A stretch of 47,020 nt of DNA from NCBI GenBank assembly GCA_039029395.1, contig JBCCGG010000048.1, forward strand, positions 1-47,020, in the 5' to 3' direction. Source of the stretch: JBCCGG01 sp039029395. Its GTDB lineage: Bacteria > Pseudomonadota > Alphaproteobacteria > Kiloniellales > JAKSDN01. The notes under the pieces are model-generated. The model was not told the origin of the DNA, ran no database searches, and saw only the letters and a list, made by a program, of their open reading frames with translations. Positions 8,076 through 16,220 of the stretch are shown here, one piece after another (within the stretch, counting starts at the first letter, position 1; each line of letters starts with the position of its first letter). Position numbers and translations under genes: made by a program.

Positions 8076-8261
8076 ATGACCGACCTCTTGACCGGCCTGG
8101 CCCTGGTGCTGGTCATCGAGGGGCTGTTCCTGGCGCTCTTTCCCCACCGTTTGCGCTGGCTTCTGGATCAGCTCGCCGAGATGCCGCCCGAGGCGCTGCG
8201 CATCGGCGGCCTGGCCTCGGCGGCGGTCGGCGTGTTCTGCGTATGGCTGCTCAGGGGATGA
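8076..8261 (+). CDS. DUF2065 small membrane protein
   Basis: A 61-residue protein of the DUF2065 (YjeT-like) family with two membrane helices: LLTGLALVLVIEGLFLALFP (about 4-23) and a C-terminal GGLASAAVGVFCVWLL (about 44-59). Between them is the conserved LRWLLDQLAEMPPEALR segment. The family is regularly found next to hflC and may help the HflKC/FtsH complex, but no molecular role is established. It begins 24 bp after hflC and ends about 150 bp before degP. Confidence 0.88.
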   Translation: MTDLLTGLALVLVIEGLFLALFPHRLRWLLDQLAEMPPEALRIGGLASAAVGVFCVWLLRG

Positions 8262-8311
8262 GGGTGCGAATTCTTAGCCCCGGCGTCGCAGTTTCGTGAT
8301 AGGTAGCGTGG

Positions 8312-8338
8312 TTGAAACGGATTCTTTACGTTCCACAT
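8312..8338 (+). promoter_or_regulatory. Possible heat-shock-type promoter before degP
   Basis: TTGAAA (8312-8317) and CCACAT (8333-8338), 15 bp apart, loosely resemble the -35 and -10 boxes of alphaproteobacterial RpoH promoters. They lie about 75 bp before the degP start in the 150-bp gap after the DUF2065 gene. The match is partial, and degP could instead be read from the hflKC promoter. Confidence 0.28.
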
Positions 8339-8411
8339 CGCAGATGGGACGATTCTCTTGTCCTGCCCCTGGAAGGCAGCCGGTGGCAGGGACTCTAGCG
8401 GAGACCATGTC

Positions 8412-9887
8412 GTGACACAGCAGACCCAAAGCAGCCCCCGATCCCTTTCGCATTTGTCGCGCCTTGCCGCGGCCGGAGTGCTGCTCTCGGGACTTGTCGC
8501 GGCCGGCGCGCTCGAAGCCAAGGCGCCGCCGGAAAGCTTCGCCGAGCTGGTCGACGACCTCTTGCCGACCGTGGTCAATATCTCGACCTCCCAGGTGCCC
8601 GAGGGCGCCGAGGGCCCCGGTCAGGGCCAGGAGGAATTCGAGGAGTTCTTCAAAGAGTTCTTCGAGCGCCGCGGCGAGCAGCCCCGGCGCCGACGCCAGA
8701 GCTCGCTCGGCTCAGGCTTCATTATCGACCCGAGCGGCTACATCGTGACCAACCACCACGTCATCGAGGGGGCCGACGAGATCTCGGTGCGCCTGGCCGA
8801 CGAGACCATGCTGGACGCGACCCTGGTGGGCAGCGACGAAAAGACCGACCTGGCGCTGCTCAAGGTCGAACGCGACTCGCCATTGCCGTCGGCGGACTGG
8901 GGCAACTCTGAGGAGACCCGGATCGGCGACTGGGTGATCGCGATCGGCAATCCCTTCGGGCTCGGCGGCACGGTGACCGCCGGCATCGTCTCGGCCCGCC
9001 AGCGCGACATCAATGCCGGGCCCTACGACGACTTCATCCAGACCGACGCGGCGATCAACCGGGGCAACTCGGGCGGGCCCATGTTCAATCTGGACGGCGA
9101 CGTGATCGGCATCAACTCGGCGATCTTCTCGCCCTCGGGCGGCTCGATCGGCATCGGCTTCGCGATTCCGTCGTCGCTCGCCCGCAACATCATCGAGCAG
9201 CTGCGCGACCACGGCACGGTGCGCCGGGGCTGGCTCGGCGTGCGCATTCAGGCGGTCACCGAGGAGCTGGCCGAGGGCCTGCGCCTGGACGAGCCGCGCG
9301 GCGCGTTGGTCGCCTCGGTCACCAAGGGCGGCCCGGCCGAGGGCGCCGGCCTGAAGCAGGGCGACGTGGTGCTCGAGTTCAACGGCCGGCCGGTGCGCAA
9401 GTATCGCAACCTCTCGCGCATGGTCGCCGAGACCCCGGTCGGCAAGGATGTCGACGTGGTGGTCTGGCGCAAGGGCGAGGCGGTCACCCTGCAGGTCATG
9501 CTGGGCGAGCTCAAGGACGAGACCCTGGCGGCGCTGACCACACAGAAGCCCGAGACCGAGCCCGAAAGCGTCAGCGGCGAGGTGCCCGAGCTCGGCATCA
9601 AGCTGGCCGAGATCACGCCCGACCTGCGCCAGAAGTTCGAGCTCGCCGAGGGCACCGACGGGGTCGTGATTCTCGATGTCGAGGCCGGCGGCAATGCCGA
9701 CGAGAAGAACCTGCAGCCGGGCGACGTGATCGCCGAGATCGACCTGGAGGAGGTGCGCTCCCCCGCCGACGTCGCCGACAAGGTGGAAAAGGCCAAGGAC
9801 GAGGGCCACCGGGTCGTCACCCTGCTGGTGTTCCGCCACGGCAAGGGCGACTACGAGTGGATCGCGGTCAGGCTCAACGATTCCTGA
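8412..9887 (+). CDS. degP: Do/DegP-like periplasmic serine protease
   Basis: A 491-residue HtrA-family protease and chaperone that degrades misfolded proteins in the periplasm. It has a signal peptide (about residues 1-37, with LAAAGVLLSGLVAAGALEA), a Glu/Arg-rich insert (about 72-95) and a trypsin-like domain with catalytic triad H116 (TNHHVIEG), D146 (KTDLALLK) and S220 (NRGNSGGPM). Two PDZ domains follow (about 270-370 and 400-485). I prefer the GTG at 8412, preceded by GCGGAG; an ATG at 8358 would add 18 residues before the signal peptide. The gene lies behind hflK-hflC-DUF2065, a standard membrane quality-control cluster in alphaproteobacteria. Confidence 0.94.
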   Translation: MTQQTQSSPRSLSHLSRLAAAGVLLSGLVAAGALEAKAPPESFAELVDDLLPTVVNISTSQVPEGAEGPGQGQEEFEEFFKEFFERRGEQPRRRRQSSLGSGFIIDPSGYIVTNHHVIEGADEISVRLADETMLDATLVGSDEKTDLALLKVERDSPLPSADWGNSEETRIGDWVIAIGNPFGLGGTVTAGIVSARQRDINAGPYDDFIQTDAAINRGNSGGPMFNLDGDVIGINSAIFSPSGGSIGIGFAIPSSLARNIIEQLRDHGTVRRGWLGVRIQAVTEELAEGLRLDEPRGALVASVTKGGPAEGAGLKQGDVVLEFNGRPVRKYRNLSRMVAETPVGKDVDVVVWRKGEAVTLQVMLGELKDETLAALTTQKPETEPESVSGEVPELGIKLAEITPDLRQKFELAEGTDGVVILDVEAGGNADEKNLQPGDVIAEIDLEEVRSPADVADKVEKAKDEGHRVVTLLVFRHGKGDYEWIAVRLNDS

Positions 9888-9898
9888 TCGCCGAGGGC

Positions 9899-10504
9899 GT
9901 GTCGGCCTTCCCGCGAGTCGTCACCCACATTTACGATCCTCGGCGCGGCCCGTTCCAGAACCTCTGCTCGGTGCCGACGGCCGAGGCTCAGGCCGTGCTC
10001 GACCAGATCGCGGCCACCGGGCAGCGTAGAATCAAGCCCAACTATCTGGCCCGGCGGCAGGCAACCGAGGCCTGGCTGTGGGCGGAGCGGACCCGCAAGA
10101 TCGGCCCGGTGCGGCGCGACCATCCGATCTATTTCTTCTTGGGCGACTTCGCCGACGGCAAGGACCCGTCGCGGCCGGAATCCATCTTGCTGGCGCTCGA
10201 TGAGCTACCGCCCGAGTCCATCACCTTCACCTACTCCGACAGCATGACCAGCTTCGCCCTGGGCACGAAGGTTGAGCATCGGGCGGAAAGACGGGCTTTT
10301 CACGGCCAGGTGTTCACGCTGGACGAGATCGAAGCCGTCGTGGCGCGCCACGGCATGCCCGAGAAGGCGCCGGATGCCACCAGAGCGCGGCGCGCCCATG
10401 GCTACATCGAGCTTCAGCTGTGGGACGAGCGGCCGCTGGAGAGGTGTCTCACCGAGCGCCACCCCTTATCCTTGGCAACGGGGCGTGGCCGACTGGCCGG
10501 GTGA
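9899..10504 (+). CDS. Conserved protein of unknown function
   Basis: A protein of about 201 residues that I do not recognise as a named family. It opens with VSAFPRVVTHIYDPRRGPFQNLC, then a charged helix with RRIKPNYLARRQATEAWLWAER, a stretch DHPIYFFLGDFADGKDPSRP, and HGQVFTLDEIEAVVARHG near the end. There is no signal peptide or membrane segment. The many Arg and aromatic residues suggest a soluble globular protein. The start is uncertain: GTG at 9899, just after degP, or ATG at 9857, which overlaps degP by 31 bp. The GNAT gene follows after 11 bp, so the two are probably cotranscribed. Confidence 0.6.
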   Translation: MSAFPRVVTHIYDPRRGPFQNLCSVPTAEAQAVLDQIAATGQRRIKPNYLARRQATEAWLWAERTRKIGPVRRDHPIYFFLGDFADGKDPSRPESILLALDELPPESITFTYSDSMTSFALGTKVEHRAERRAFHGQVFTLDEIEAVVARHGMPEKAPDATRARRAHGYIELQLWDERPLERCLTERHPLSLATGRGRLAG

Positions 10505-10515
10505 GGCGCGTTCCG

Positions 10516-11034
10516 ATGGGTCATGACCCTGCCGAGGCTATCTCGATCCGGCCGGCATGCCCGGCCGACGAAGCGGTCGTCGCGGAGCTGCTGAAGGCCT
10601 CCTATGCCCCGCTTATGGCGCCATTCTACGAGGCCGAAGCCTTGGCGGCGGTCCTGCCCGCGATGACTCGGGCCAACCCCCATCTGCTCGCCAGCGGCAC
10701 CTACTATCTGGCGCTTGACTTCAGCGGCCAAGCAGTCGGCTGCGGCGGCTGGACCAGGGCGCGCCCGGGCGACGGCGAGGTCGTGCCGGGCCTGGCCCAT
10801 TTGCGTCACTTCGGCACCCACCCCGACTGGGTCCGGCGCGGCGTCGGGCGGGCGCTCTGTCGGCGCTGCGCCGAGGAGGCCGCGGCCCAGGGGGTGCGGC
10901 GCCTGCAAGTCTATGCGAGCCTCAATGCCCAGACCTTCTATGGCGCTCAAGGGTTCCGCGTCCTGCGCCCGGTGACGCTGCCTTTCGGCCCGGAGGCCTC
11001 CCTGCCGGCGGTCTTAATGGAGTGCGCCCTCTGA
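10516..11034 (+). CDS. GNAT family N-acetyltransferase
   Basis: A 172-residue GNAT acetyltransferase, expected to move an acetyl group from acetyl-CoA to an amine. It shows SIRPACPADEAVVAELLKAS at the start, a beta-strand with VGCGGWTRARPGD, then the acetyl-CoA pyrophosphate loop HPDWVRRGVGRALCRRCAEEA (the R/QxxGxG/A motif RRGVGR) and the C-terminal QVYASLNAQTFYGAQGFRVL. The substrate is unknown. I start it at the ATG at 10516, which leaves 11 bp after the preceding unknown gene; an earlier in-frame ATG at 10420 lies inside that gene and adds unconserved residues. Confidence 0.88.
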   Translation: MGHDPAEAISIRPACPADEAVVAELLKASYAPLMAPFYEAEALAAVLPAMTRANPHLLASGTYYLALDFSGQAVGCGGWTRARPGDGEVVPGLAHLRHFGTHPDWVRRGVGRALCRRCAEEAAAQGVRRLQVYASLNAQTFYGAQGFRVLRPVTLPFGPEASLPAVLMECAL

Positions 11035-11120
11035 ATGGCTCGGATTAATGAAATTTAGACAATAAGTTGTATAGCCTGAGGCACTCGCAGCGTAGTCACA
11101 ACGAGCCAAAGGGTGCTTCG

Positions 11121-11492
11121 ATGAAAGCTTTGATCCCCGGCGCATTGGCAATTGCCATCGCTCTTCTGGCGGTTGCGCCGCTAACGCACGACGCCCGCGC
11201 GGCGGTGGAGGCCGGCGAGGAGATTCCCCAGGCCAAGCTGAAGGTCTTCCGCCAGTCCTGCGCGGTTTCGGCGGCCAATGGTGGGATGGCCCAATCGCGG
11301 GCAAACGGCTATTGCCAGTGTTTCGTCGATCGTATGCATACCAACTACAGCAGTCGCCAGTTCGATGCTTTCGAGCGGCGCGTGGTCCAGGCCATTCAGT
11401 CAGGCGGCGGTGCTGAGGTCACCAGGGTGTTCCTCAACGACGATACCCTCCGGGGTATCATGTTCAACTGCTTGGAGCAGACCCAGGGCTAA
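11121..11492 (+). CDS. Small secreted protein with paired cysteines
   Basis: A 123-residue protein with a signal peptide (KALIPGALAIAIALLAVAP, cleaved near the DARA-AVE site at about residue 26). The mature part has four cysteines, at QSCAVS, YCQCFVD and MFNCLEQ, enough for two disulfides, in a mainly helical sequence (SRQFDAFERRVVQAIQSGGG). This pattern resembles small alphaproteobacterial periplasmic proteins of unknown function. The AAAGGG upstream of the ATG at 11121 gives a weak ribosome site. The AT-rich stretch at 11040-11075 (TTAGACAATAAGTTGTATAG) is a likely promoter region. It is convergent with the helical protein downstream. Confidence 0.65.
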   Translation: MKALIPGALAIAIALLAVAPLTHDARAAVEAGEEIPQAKLKVFRQSCAVSAANGGMAQSRANGYCQCFVDRMHTNYSSRQFDAFERRVVQAIQSGGGAEVTRVFLNDDTLRGIMFNCLEQTQG

Positions 11493-11509
11493 TCAATTCC
11501 CTCAGGCTT

Positions 11510-11875
11510 CTAGCCCAGGTCGGCGACCGCGTTGATCGCCTTGGCGGCCAGCGTGACGGCGTCGAGCGCGCCGTCGATGGAATTGGCCAGGTCGGCAGCC
11601 CGTGCCTGCTCCTGCTGGAGCGTGCCGTTGGCTTTTCGCAGAGCGGCGATCGCGTTCATCATCTCGGCGCCATCGTCGACCTGGGCGATCTCCATGCGGA
11701 CCGCGCTCATCGCCAGGGCGGTGCATTCATTGTAGAGCTTGCCGGCGGCAGCGGCCCCTTGCTGGTCGCCCGCCGCGGTTGCGGCATCGACCCGTTTGCG
11801 GAGCTCCTCGGCGATCGCGCCGAGATTGGTGCCGGCGTCCTTCAGTTGGTACTTCAGGATGTCCAAGTCGCCCAT
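11510..11875 (-). CDS. Small helical protein of unknown function
   Basis: A 121-residue, Ala-rich protein predicted to be almost fully helical (for example LRKRVDAATAAGDQQGAAAAG and MNAIAALRKANGTLQQEQAR), with no signal peptide or membrane segment. Its heptad-like spacing suggests a coiled-coil bundle. AGGGA lies 9 bp before the ATG, supporting the start. It lies about 50 bp after the carbonic anhydrase gene on the same strand and could be cotranscribed with it. I do not recognise the family; a structural or scaffold role is only a guess. Confidence 0.6.
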   Translation of the reverse strand: MGDLDILKYQLKDAGTNLGAIAEELRKRVDAATAAGDQQGAAAAGKLYNECTALAMSAVRMEIAQVDDGAEMMNAIAALRKANGTLQQEQARAADLANSIDGALDAVTLAAKAINAVADLG

Positions 11876-11927
11876 GGTTTAGATTCCCTGTTTGCGCCGG
11901 CCGGCTGCGCCTTGGGCCGGGCGCACA

Positions 11928-12608
11928 TCATTCCTTGGACGGCGCGGCGGCCAGTATCGGCACGGCGATTTGGCCGGCCGGCGCGAAGTCGCCGGTCACT
12001 GGATCCATGATCCAAAGGTCGCCATCGGAAATGTCGAACCAGGCGCCGTGCAGGGTCAGTCGGCCCTTTTCCACCAAAGCCGAGATGTGGGGAAAGGTCA
12101 TGAGGTTGTCGATCGAGTGGCGCACGGAGAGGCGCTCGAGCGCGGTCTGGCGCTCGGCGTCGGTGATGTCCGGAACGCCTTTTACGGTCATGGCCGCCGG
12201 CCCCAAGAGCTCTATCCATTTGCCGATGAAGTCGCCCGGCGAGAGCGGCTCGTCCATAGGGTTGAGCGCTGCATTGACGCCACCGCAGCGGCCATGGCCC
12301 AGGACGACGATGTTCTTCACCTTCAGCCCTTGCACCGCGAACTCGAGGGCGGCCGATGTGCCGTGGTAGCGATCGCTGGGCTCGTAGGGCGGCACCAGGT
12401 TGGCGACGTTGCGCACCACGAAGATCTCGCCAGGGCGGGCATCGAAAATAATCTCCGGCGCGGCCCGGGAATCGCAGCAGGCGACGATCAAGGTCTCGGG
12501 CTTTTGACCCTGCTCGGCGAGCGTCTTGTAGCGCTGGCGCTCCTGGGTCAGGCGGCCATCGCGAAAGGTCTGGTAGCCCGCTAGCAGGGCCGCGGGGAAA
12601 TCGGTCAT
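11928..12608 (-). CDS. Beta-class carbonic anhydrase
   Basis: A 226-residue zinc enzyme that interconverts carbon dioxide and bicarbonate in the cytoplasm. The beta-class zinc ligands are clear: C44 in ACCDSR, H105 and C108 in LGHGRCGG, with the D46/R48 dyad. Other family marks are GEIFVVRNVANLVPPY (61-75) and GTSAALEFAVQGLKVKNIVVLGH. Its ATG overlaps the TGA stop of the TPR-sulfotransferase gene (ATGA), so the two genes are translationally coupled. That partner is unusual for carbonic anhydrase. Length is normal. Confidence 0.94.
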   Translation of the reverse strand: MTDFPAALLAGYQTFRDGRLTQERQRYKTLAEQGQKPETLIVACCDSRAAPEIIFDARPGEIFVVRNVANLVPPYEPSDRYHGTSAALEFAVQGLKVKNIVVLGHGRCGGVNAALNPMDEPLSPGDFIGKWIELLGPAAMTVKGVPDITDAERQTALERLSVRHSIDNLMTFPHISALVEKGRLTLHGAWFDISDGDLWIMDPVTGDFAPAGQIAVPILAAAPSKE

Positions 12609-14260
12609 GAGCTAAGCTCCACGCGTTCGGTGAAGATCGAGGCGCCGGCCGCGCCCTGGGCGAGATCGCCCAGCTCGGCGATCAGCGGGCCGAGCTGCGC
12701 TTGAAAGTTACGCCAGCGTCCGACCGCGCGATTGTTGATCGGCTGGCGCGCCTGCCACTGGCTGGCGGTGAAGATCGGATTCGTGGCCGCTTCGGGCGTC
12801 AGGCACTCCGGCGCCCAGGGCAGCTCGAGCTCCTCGAGCAGCGCGCGTAAGGCCGGCTCGGGCCGGCTGGTTAGGGCGTCATAGTCGACCTCGACGATTG
12901 GCATGGGCAGGACCTGGCGCCAGTGGGCCATGAGCCGGTGGTAGTCCTTGTAGTAGGCGGCGATGTCGCTCATGTCGTGGCTGAAGACGTTGCCCTGGGC
13001 AAAGTTCTGGGTGAAGCAGGAGAGGCAGGTGTCGAGCGCGTCCCGCCGGCAGTGCACGATCCGGGCGCCGGGCACCAGACGGGCCAGTAGGCCCAGATGC
13101 AGGAAGTTGCTCGGATACTTGTCGGTCACCCGGGGCGCCGTCTGGTCGACCCGGTCCAGATCGGCCAGGTAGCGCTCGGTCCAGCCGCGGATCTGGGGCA
13201 CGCTCCAGCGGCTGGGGCGGCCCGGATAACTGGGCAGGCGCGCGGCGATCAGCGGCAGCTCCAAGCGCTCGCCGCCGGCCGCCACGTCTGGGTGTTTGGC
13301 CAAGAGCTGGTCGATCAGGGTTGTGCCCGAGCGGGGCATGCCGACGATCACGATCGGCCGCCGGGAGTCCGAGGCGGCGGACGAGGGAGTCTCGAAAAGC
13401 GCGGCCGGAAAGGCTTCGGTCAGGTGGTCCACATGGCGGCTATGGGCGGCCCGGTCGTGAACTTTCTTGCGCTGGCGGTCGACTTGGCAGCGCAGCTCAT
13501 TGGCCCGGGCGAAATAGCCGAAGGCGACCGGATAATTGCCCTCACGCTCGGCCAGATGGCCCAGGGCGTTGGCCACCATGGCGGCGTCGTAGGGCGGCAG
13601 ACGGCCCGACCGGGCGATTGCCTGGAAGCGCTGGATGGTCTCGGGCCCGATTGCCGCCTGGCCCGACTTTTCGCTGATCGCCAGGTGGTAGAAGGCCGCC
13701 ACGTCGTTGGGCTTCTGCGCCAGGACCTTGCGGTAGCAGGCAATCGCCTCGGCCCGCTCGCCGAGCGCGGCGTGCAGGTTGCCGAGCGAGGTCACGGCGT
13801 TCAGCAGCTTTGGATCGCAGTCGATCGCCGCCTGGTAGGCCGCCTTGGCCTCGACCACATGGCCGGCGTTCTTCAGCCAGTTGCCCAGGGTGAGGTGCAT
13901 GTCGCCGCTCTTGGGAGCCAAGGCGACACCCTGGCGGGCGGCCGCGATGGCGTCCTCCAACCGCCCGGCGGCGGCGAACGCAAGGGACAGGTTGGAATAG
14001 GCGCTGGGCTGCTTGTAGCCGTCGTCGATCGCGCCCTGAATAGCCCGTACGCCCTCGTCGAAGCGCCGGCCGCGCACCAGCACAAGGCCGAGGAACTCGC
14101 GCAGCTGCAGGTCCTTGGGCGCGCGTTTCAACAGGCGTCGGACCTCCTTTTCGGCGCCCGCCGCGTCGCCCTGCTGGTAGAGCTCGACCGCGCGCTGGCG
14201 GCGCGCCTGGTCGGCGGGCCGCTGGGCGGGGGGAGAGGATCGGTTGGCCGCTCTGCTCAT
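12605..14260 (-). CDS. TPR-repeat sulfotransferase family protein
   Basis: A 551-residue fusion. Residues about 20-270 are tetratricopeptide repeats (YQQGDAAGAEKEVRRLLKRAPKD, then several more 34-residue units with A..LG.L.). Residues about 300-540 are a sulfotransferase domain with the PAPS phosphosulfate-binding loop VGMPRSGTTLIDQLL, followed by HPDVAAGGERLELP and a second PAPS contact region GARIVHCRRDALDTCLS. There is no signal peptide. Similar TPR-sulfotransferases are widespread in marine and aquatic alphaproteobacteria, with unknown acceptors, possibly proteins or glycans. It overlaps the carbonic anhydrase gene by 4 bp, and its promoter should lie in 14261-14400. Confidence 0.88.
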   Translation of the reverse strand: MSRAANRSSPPAQRPADQARRQRAVELYQQGDAAGAEKEVRRLLKRAPKDLQLREFLGLVLVRGRRFDEGVRAIQGAIDDGYKQPSAYSNLSLAFAAAGRLEDAIAAARQGVALAPKSGDMHLTLGNWLKNAGHVVEAKAAYQAAIDCDPKLLNAVTSLGNLHAALGERAEAIACYRKVLAQKPNDVAAFYHLAISEKSGQAAIGPETIQRFQAIARSGRLPPYDAAMVANALGHLAEREGNYPVAFGYFARANELRCQVDRQRKKVHDRAAHSRHVDHLTEAFPAALFETPSSAASDSRRPIVIVGMPRSGTTLIDQLLAKHPDVAAGGERLELPLIAARLPSYPGRPSRWSVPQIRGWTERYLADLDRVDQTAPRVTDKYPSNFLHLGLLARLVPGARIVHCRRDALDTCLSCFTQNFAQGNVFSHDMSDIAAYYKDYHRLMAHWRQVLPMPIVEVDYDALTSRPEPALRALLEELELPWAPECLTPEAATNPIFTASQWQARQPINNRAVGRWRNFQAQLGPLIAELGDLAQGAAGASIFTERVELSS

Positions 14261-14401
14261 GGCCGCTCTTATAACCGAGCGAAGGGGTGGAGGAAATGGC
14301 CGTGACGGGTAAGGGATCGCTTCCGATGGGACGCCACCGGACGGCGCGACGTGCCGCGCCGGGGGTTCTCACTTGACCGCCAGGGGCGAGTCATACATAC
14401 T

Positions 14402-14429
14402 TCGACAAATCCAGAATTTTCGAAATAAT
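14402..14429 (+). promoter_or_regulatory. Sigma-70-like promoter for EamA transporter gene
   Basis: TCGACA (14402-14407) and AATAAT (14424-14429) match the -35 and -10 consensus at five of six positions each, with a 16-bp spacer, in an AT-rich patch within GC-rich DNA. The start of transcription would fall at about 14436, only a few bases before the ATG at 14440, which has no visible ribosome site; the message may be nearly leaderless. Confidence 0.5.
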
Positions 14430-14439
14430 AAGACTCCAT

Positions 14440-15288
14440 ATGGAAGCGCACGTCTTCGCCGTCGTCCTGCTCGCCGCGCTGTTCCACGCGACTTGGAACG
14501 CCTTCGTCAAGGTCGATGGCGACCGGCTGCTGTTCTTTGCCGTGATGCTCACGGCCGGCGGCTTGGCGGCGCTCGCCACCCTTCCCTTTCTGCCACTGCC
14601 GGCGCGCGAAAGCTGGCCCTACATCCTGCTTTCGGTTTTGGTGCACCAGGGCTACTCGGCCTTCCTGCTGCTGGCCTACCGCTACGGCGACCTCAGCCAT
14701 GTCTATCCCCTGGCGCGGGGATCGGCACCGCTGATCGTGGCGCTAGTGTCGGTCACGGTGATCGGCGAAGCGCTCTCGCCCATGGGTTTGTCGGCCGTCG
14801 CCGTCATCGGGCTCGGCATCATGAGCCTGGCCCTGACCCGCGACGCCCAGGGCCTGCGCGACCCCTGGTCGGTGCTCTGCGCGCTCGCGACCGGTGGGTT
14901 CATCGCCGGCTACACGGTGATCGACGGTATCGGGGCGAGAGCGGCCGGCAACGCCCACGCCTATGCTGCTTGGATGCTCGGGCTCGAGTGGATCCCGGTT
15001 GCGGCCTTCGCCTTCTGGATCCGGCGGCGTAGCGCCGGGCCTCACCTACGCCGGATTTGGAAGCGGGCGTCGCTGCTCGGCGTGATGGGCCTGATCGCCT
15101 ATTGGGCGGTGATCTGGGCCATGACCGTGGCGCCGATCGCCCTGGTCGCCGCGCTGCGCGAGACCAGCATCGTGATGGTGGTGATCTTCGGCGTGGTGTT
15201 TCTGAAGGAGCGCCTGAGCCTCGTGCGCCTTGCCGCGACCATGGCGACCTTGATCGGCACTGTCATGCTCAAGCTCAGCCGGCCGTGA
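14440..15288 (+). CDS. EamA/DMT-family transporter
   Basis: A 282-residue inner-membrane protein with about ten hydrophobic segments in two EamA halves. The first half opens EAHVFAVVLLAALFHATWNA and contains YRYGDLSHVYPLARGSAPL; the second contains the conserved PIALVAALRETSIVMVVIFG and FLKERLSLVRLAATMATLIG at the end of the last repeat. Members export or import metabolites such as amino acids and nucleotide sugars; the substrate is not readable. The N-terminus is fixed by the first helix, so the near-leaderless start looks real. It is convergent with serB, with 27 bp between the stops. Confidence 0.9.
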   Translation: MEAHVFAVVLLAALFHATWNAFVKVDGDRLLFFAVMLTAGGLAALATLPFLPLPARESWPYILLSVLVHQGYSAFLLLAYRYGDLSHVYPLARGSAPLIVALVSVTVIGEALSPMGLSAVAVIGLGIMSLALTRDAQGLRDPWSVLCALATGGFIAGYTVIDGIGARAAGNAHAYAAWMLGLEWIPVAAFAFWIRRRSAGPHLRRIWKRASLLGVMGLIAYWAVIWAMTVAPIALVAALRETSIVMVVIFGVVFLKERLSLVRLAATMATLIGTVMLKLSRP

Positions 15289-15315
15289 GGGCGGGGCGGC
15301 AAGAGTGGTCGTGTT

Positions 15316-16197
15316 TCACGAAACAAACTCTTCCCGCCTAAATCCCTGCAGATAGAGCACCGCCGTCAGGTCCCCATGGGCCAGATTGATCTTCGCCGCT
15401 TCGCGCGCCGGGGGCTTGCCCCGGTAGGCGATGCCCAGGCCGGCGGCGGCCAGCATGGGGGCGTCGTTGGCGCCGTCGCCGAGGGTGCAGCACTCCTCCA
15501 GCGCGACGCCGCGCTCGGCGGCCAGGCGTTGAAGCGCGTCCAGCTTGCCGGCGGCGCCGATCACCGGGGGGACGACCTGGCCGTTCAGGTGACCATCTTC
15601 GACCTCCAGGCGGTTGGCTTGCACCTCGTGGAAGCCGCAAGCCTCGGCCACTTGGTCGGCGAAGCAGGTGAAGCCTCCGGAGACCAAAGCCGTGCGTACA
15701 CCGTTGGCGGCCAGGGTGCGCACCAAGGTGCGGGCGCCCGGGTTGAGGGTCATGCGCCCGGCGACCTGGTCCAGCAGGCTCTCGGGCAGGCCGGCCAGCA
15801 GCTCGACCCGCTCGGCGAGCGCCGCCTCGAAGTCCAGCTCGCCGGCCATGGCCCGGGCGGTGATGTCTTCGACCTTGGCGCGGGCATCGACCGCCTCGGC
15901 CAGCTCGTCGAGCATCTCCTGGCCGATGATGGTGGATTCCATGTCGGCGACCAGGACCGCCTTGCGCCGCCCCGCGGCCGGCTGCACCAGCCAGTCGACC
16001 GGCGCCTCGCCGACCGCCTCCCGGCACAGGGCGCGGGCCTCTTCCGCGGCCACGCCGTCGAACGCGAGATCGAGCGCTTCGCCGGGGCCGAGCCAGTCGG
16101 GCGGGCCGGCGCCGAGCCGGTTGCCTAAGGTCTCGGCGAGCGCGGCTAAGCTAGGGCCGGCATCGGGGCCGGCAATCAAGGTGACGACAGATCCCAT
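15316..16197 (-). CDS. serB: Phosphoserine phosphatase SerB
   Basis: A 293-residue HAD-family enzyme that removes phosphate from L-phosphoserine, the last step of serine biosynthesis. The N-terminal 75 or so residues form an ACT-like regulatory region. The catalytic motif I is VADMESTIIGQEML, with the nucleophile Asp and the DxES spacing typical of SerB. Motif II is ALVSGGFTCFA, and motifs III and IV lie in GAAGKLDALQRL and LGDGANDAPMLAAAGLGIAY. The start has AGGA 7 bp upstream. It diverges from miaA with only 23 bp between the start codons. This serB-miaA-ilvB order is common in alphaproteobacteria. Confidence 0.95.
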   Translation of the reverse strand: MGSVVTLIAGPDAGPSLAALAETLGNRLGAGPPDWLGPGEALDLAFDGVAAEEARALCREAVGEAPVDWLVQPAAGRRKAVLVADMESTIIGQEMLDELAEAVDARAKVEDITARAMAGELDFEAALAERVELLAGLPESLLDQVAGRMTLNPGARTLVRTLAANGVRTALVSGGFTCFADQVAEACGFHEVQANRLEVEDGHLNGQVVPPVIGAAGKLDALQRLAAERGVALEECCTLGDGANDAPMLAAAGLGIAYRGKPPAREAAKINLAHGDLTAVLYLQGFRREEFVS

Positions 16198-16220
16198 GAC
16201 AGGTCCTATAGAAGAGCGCC

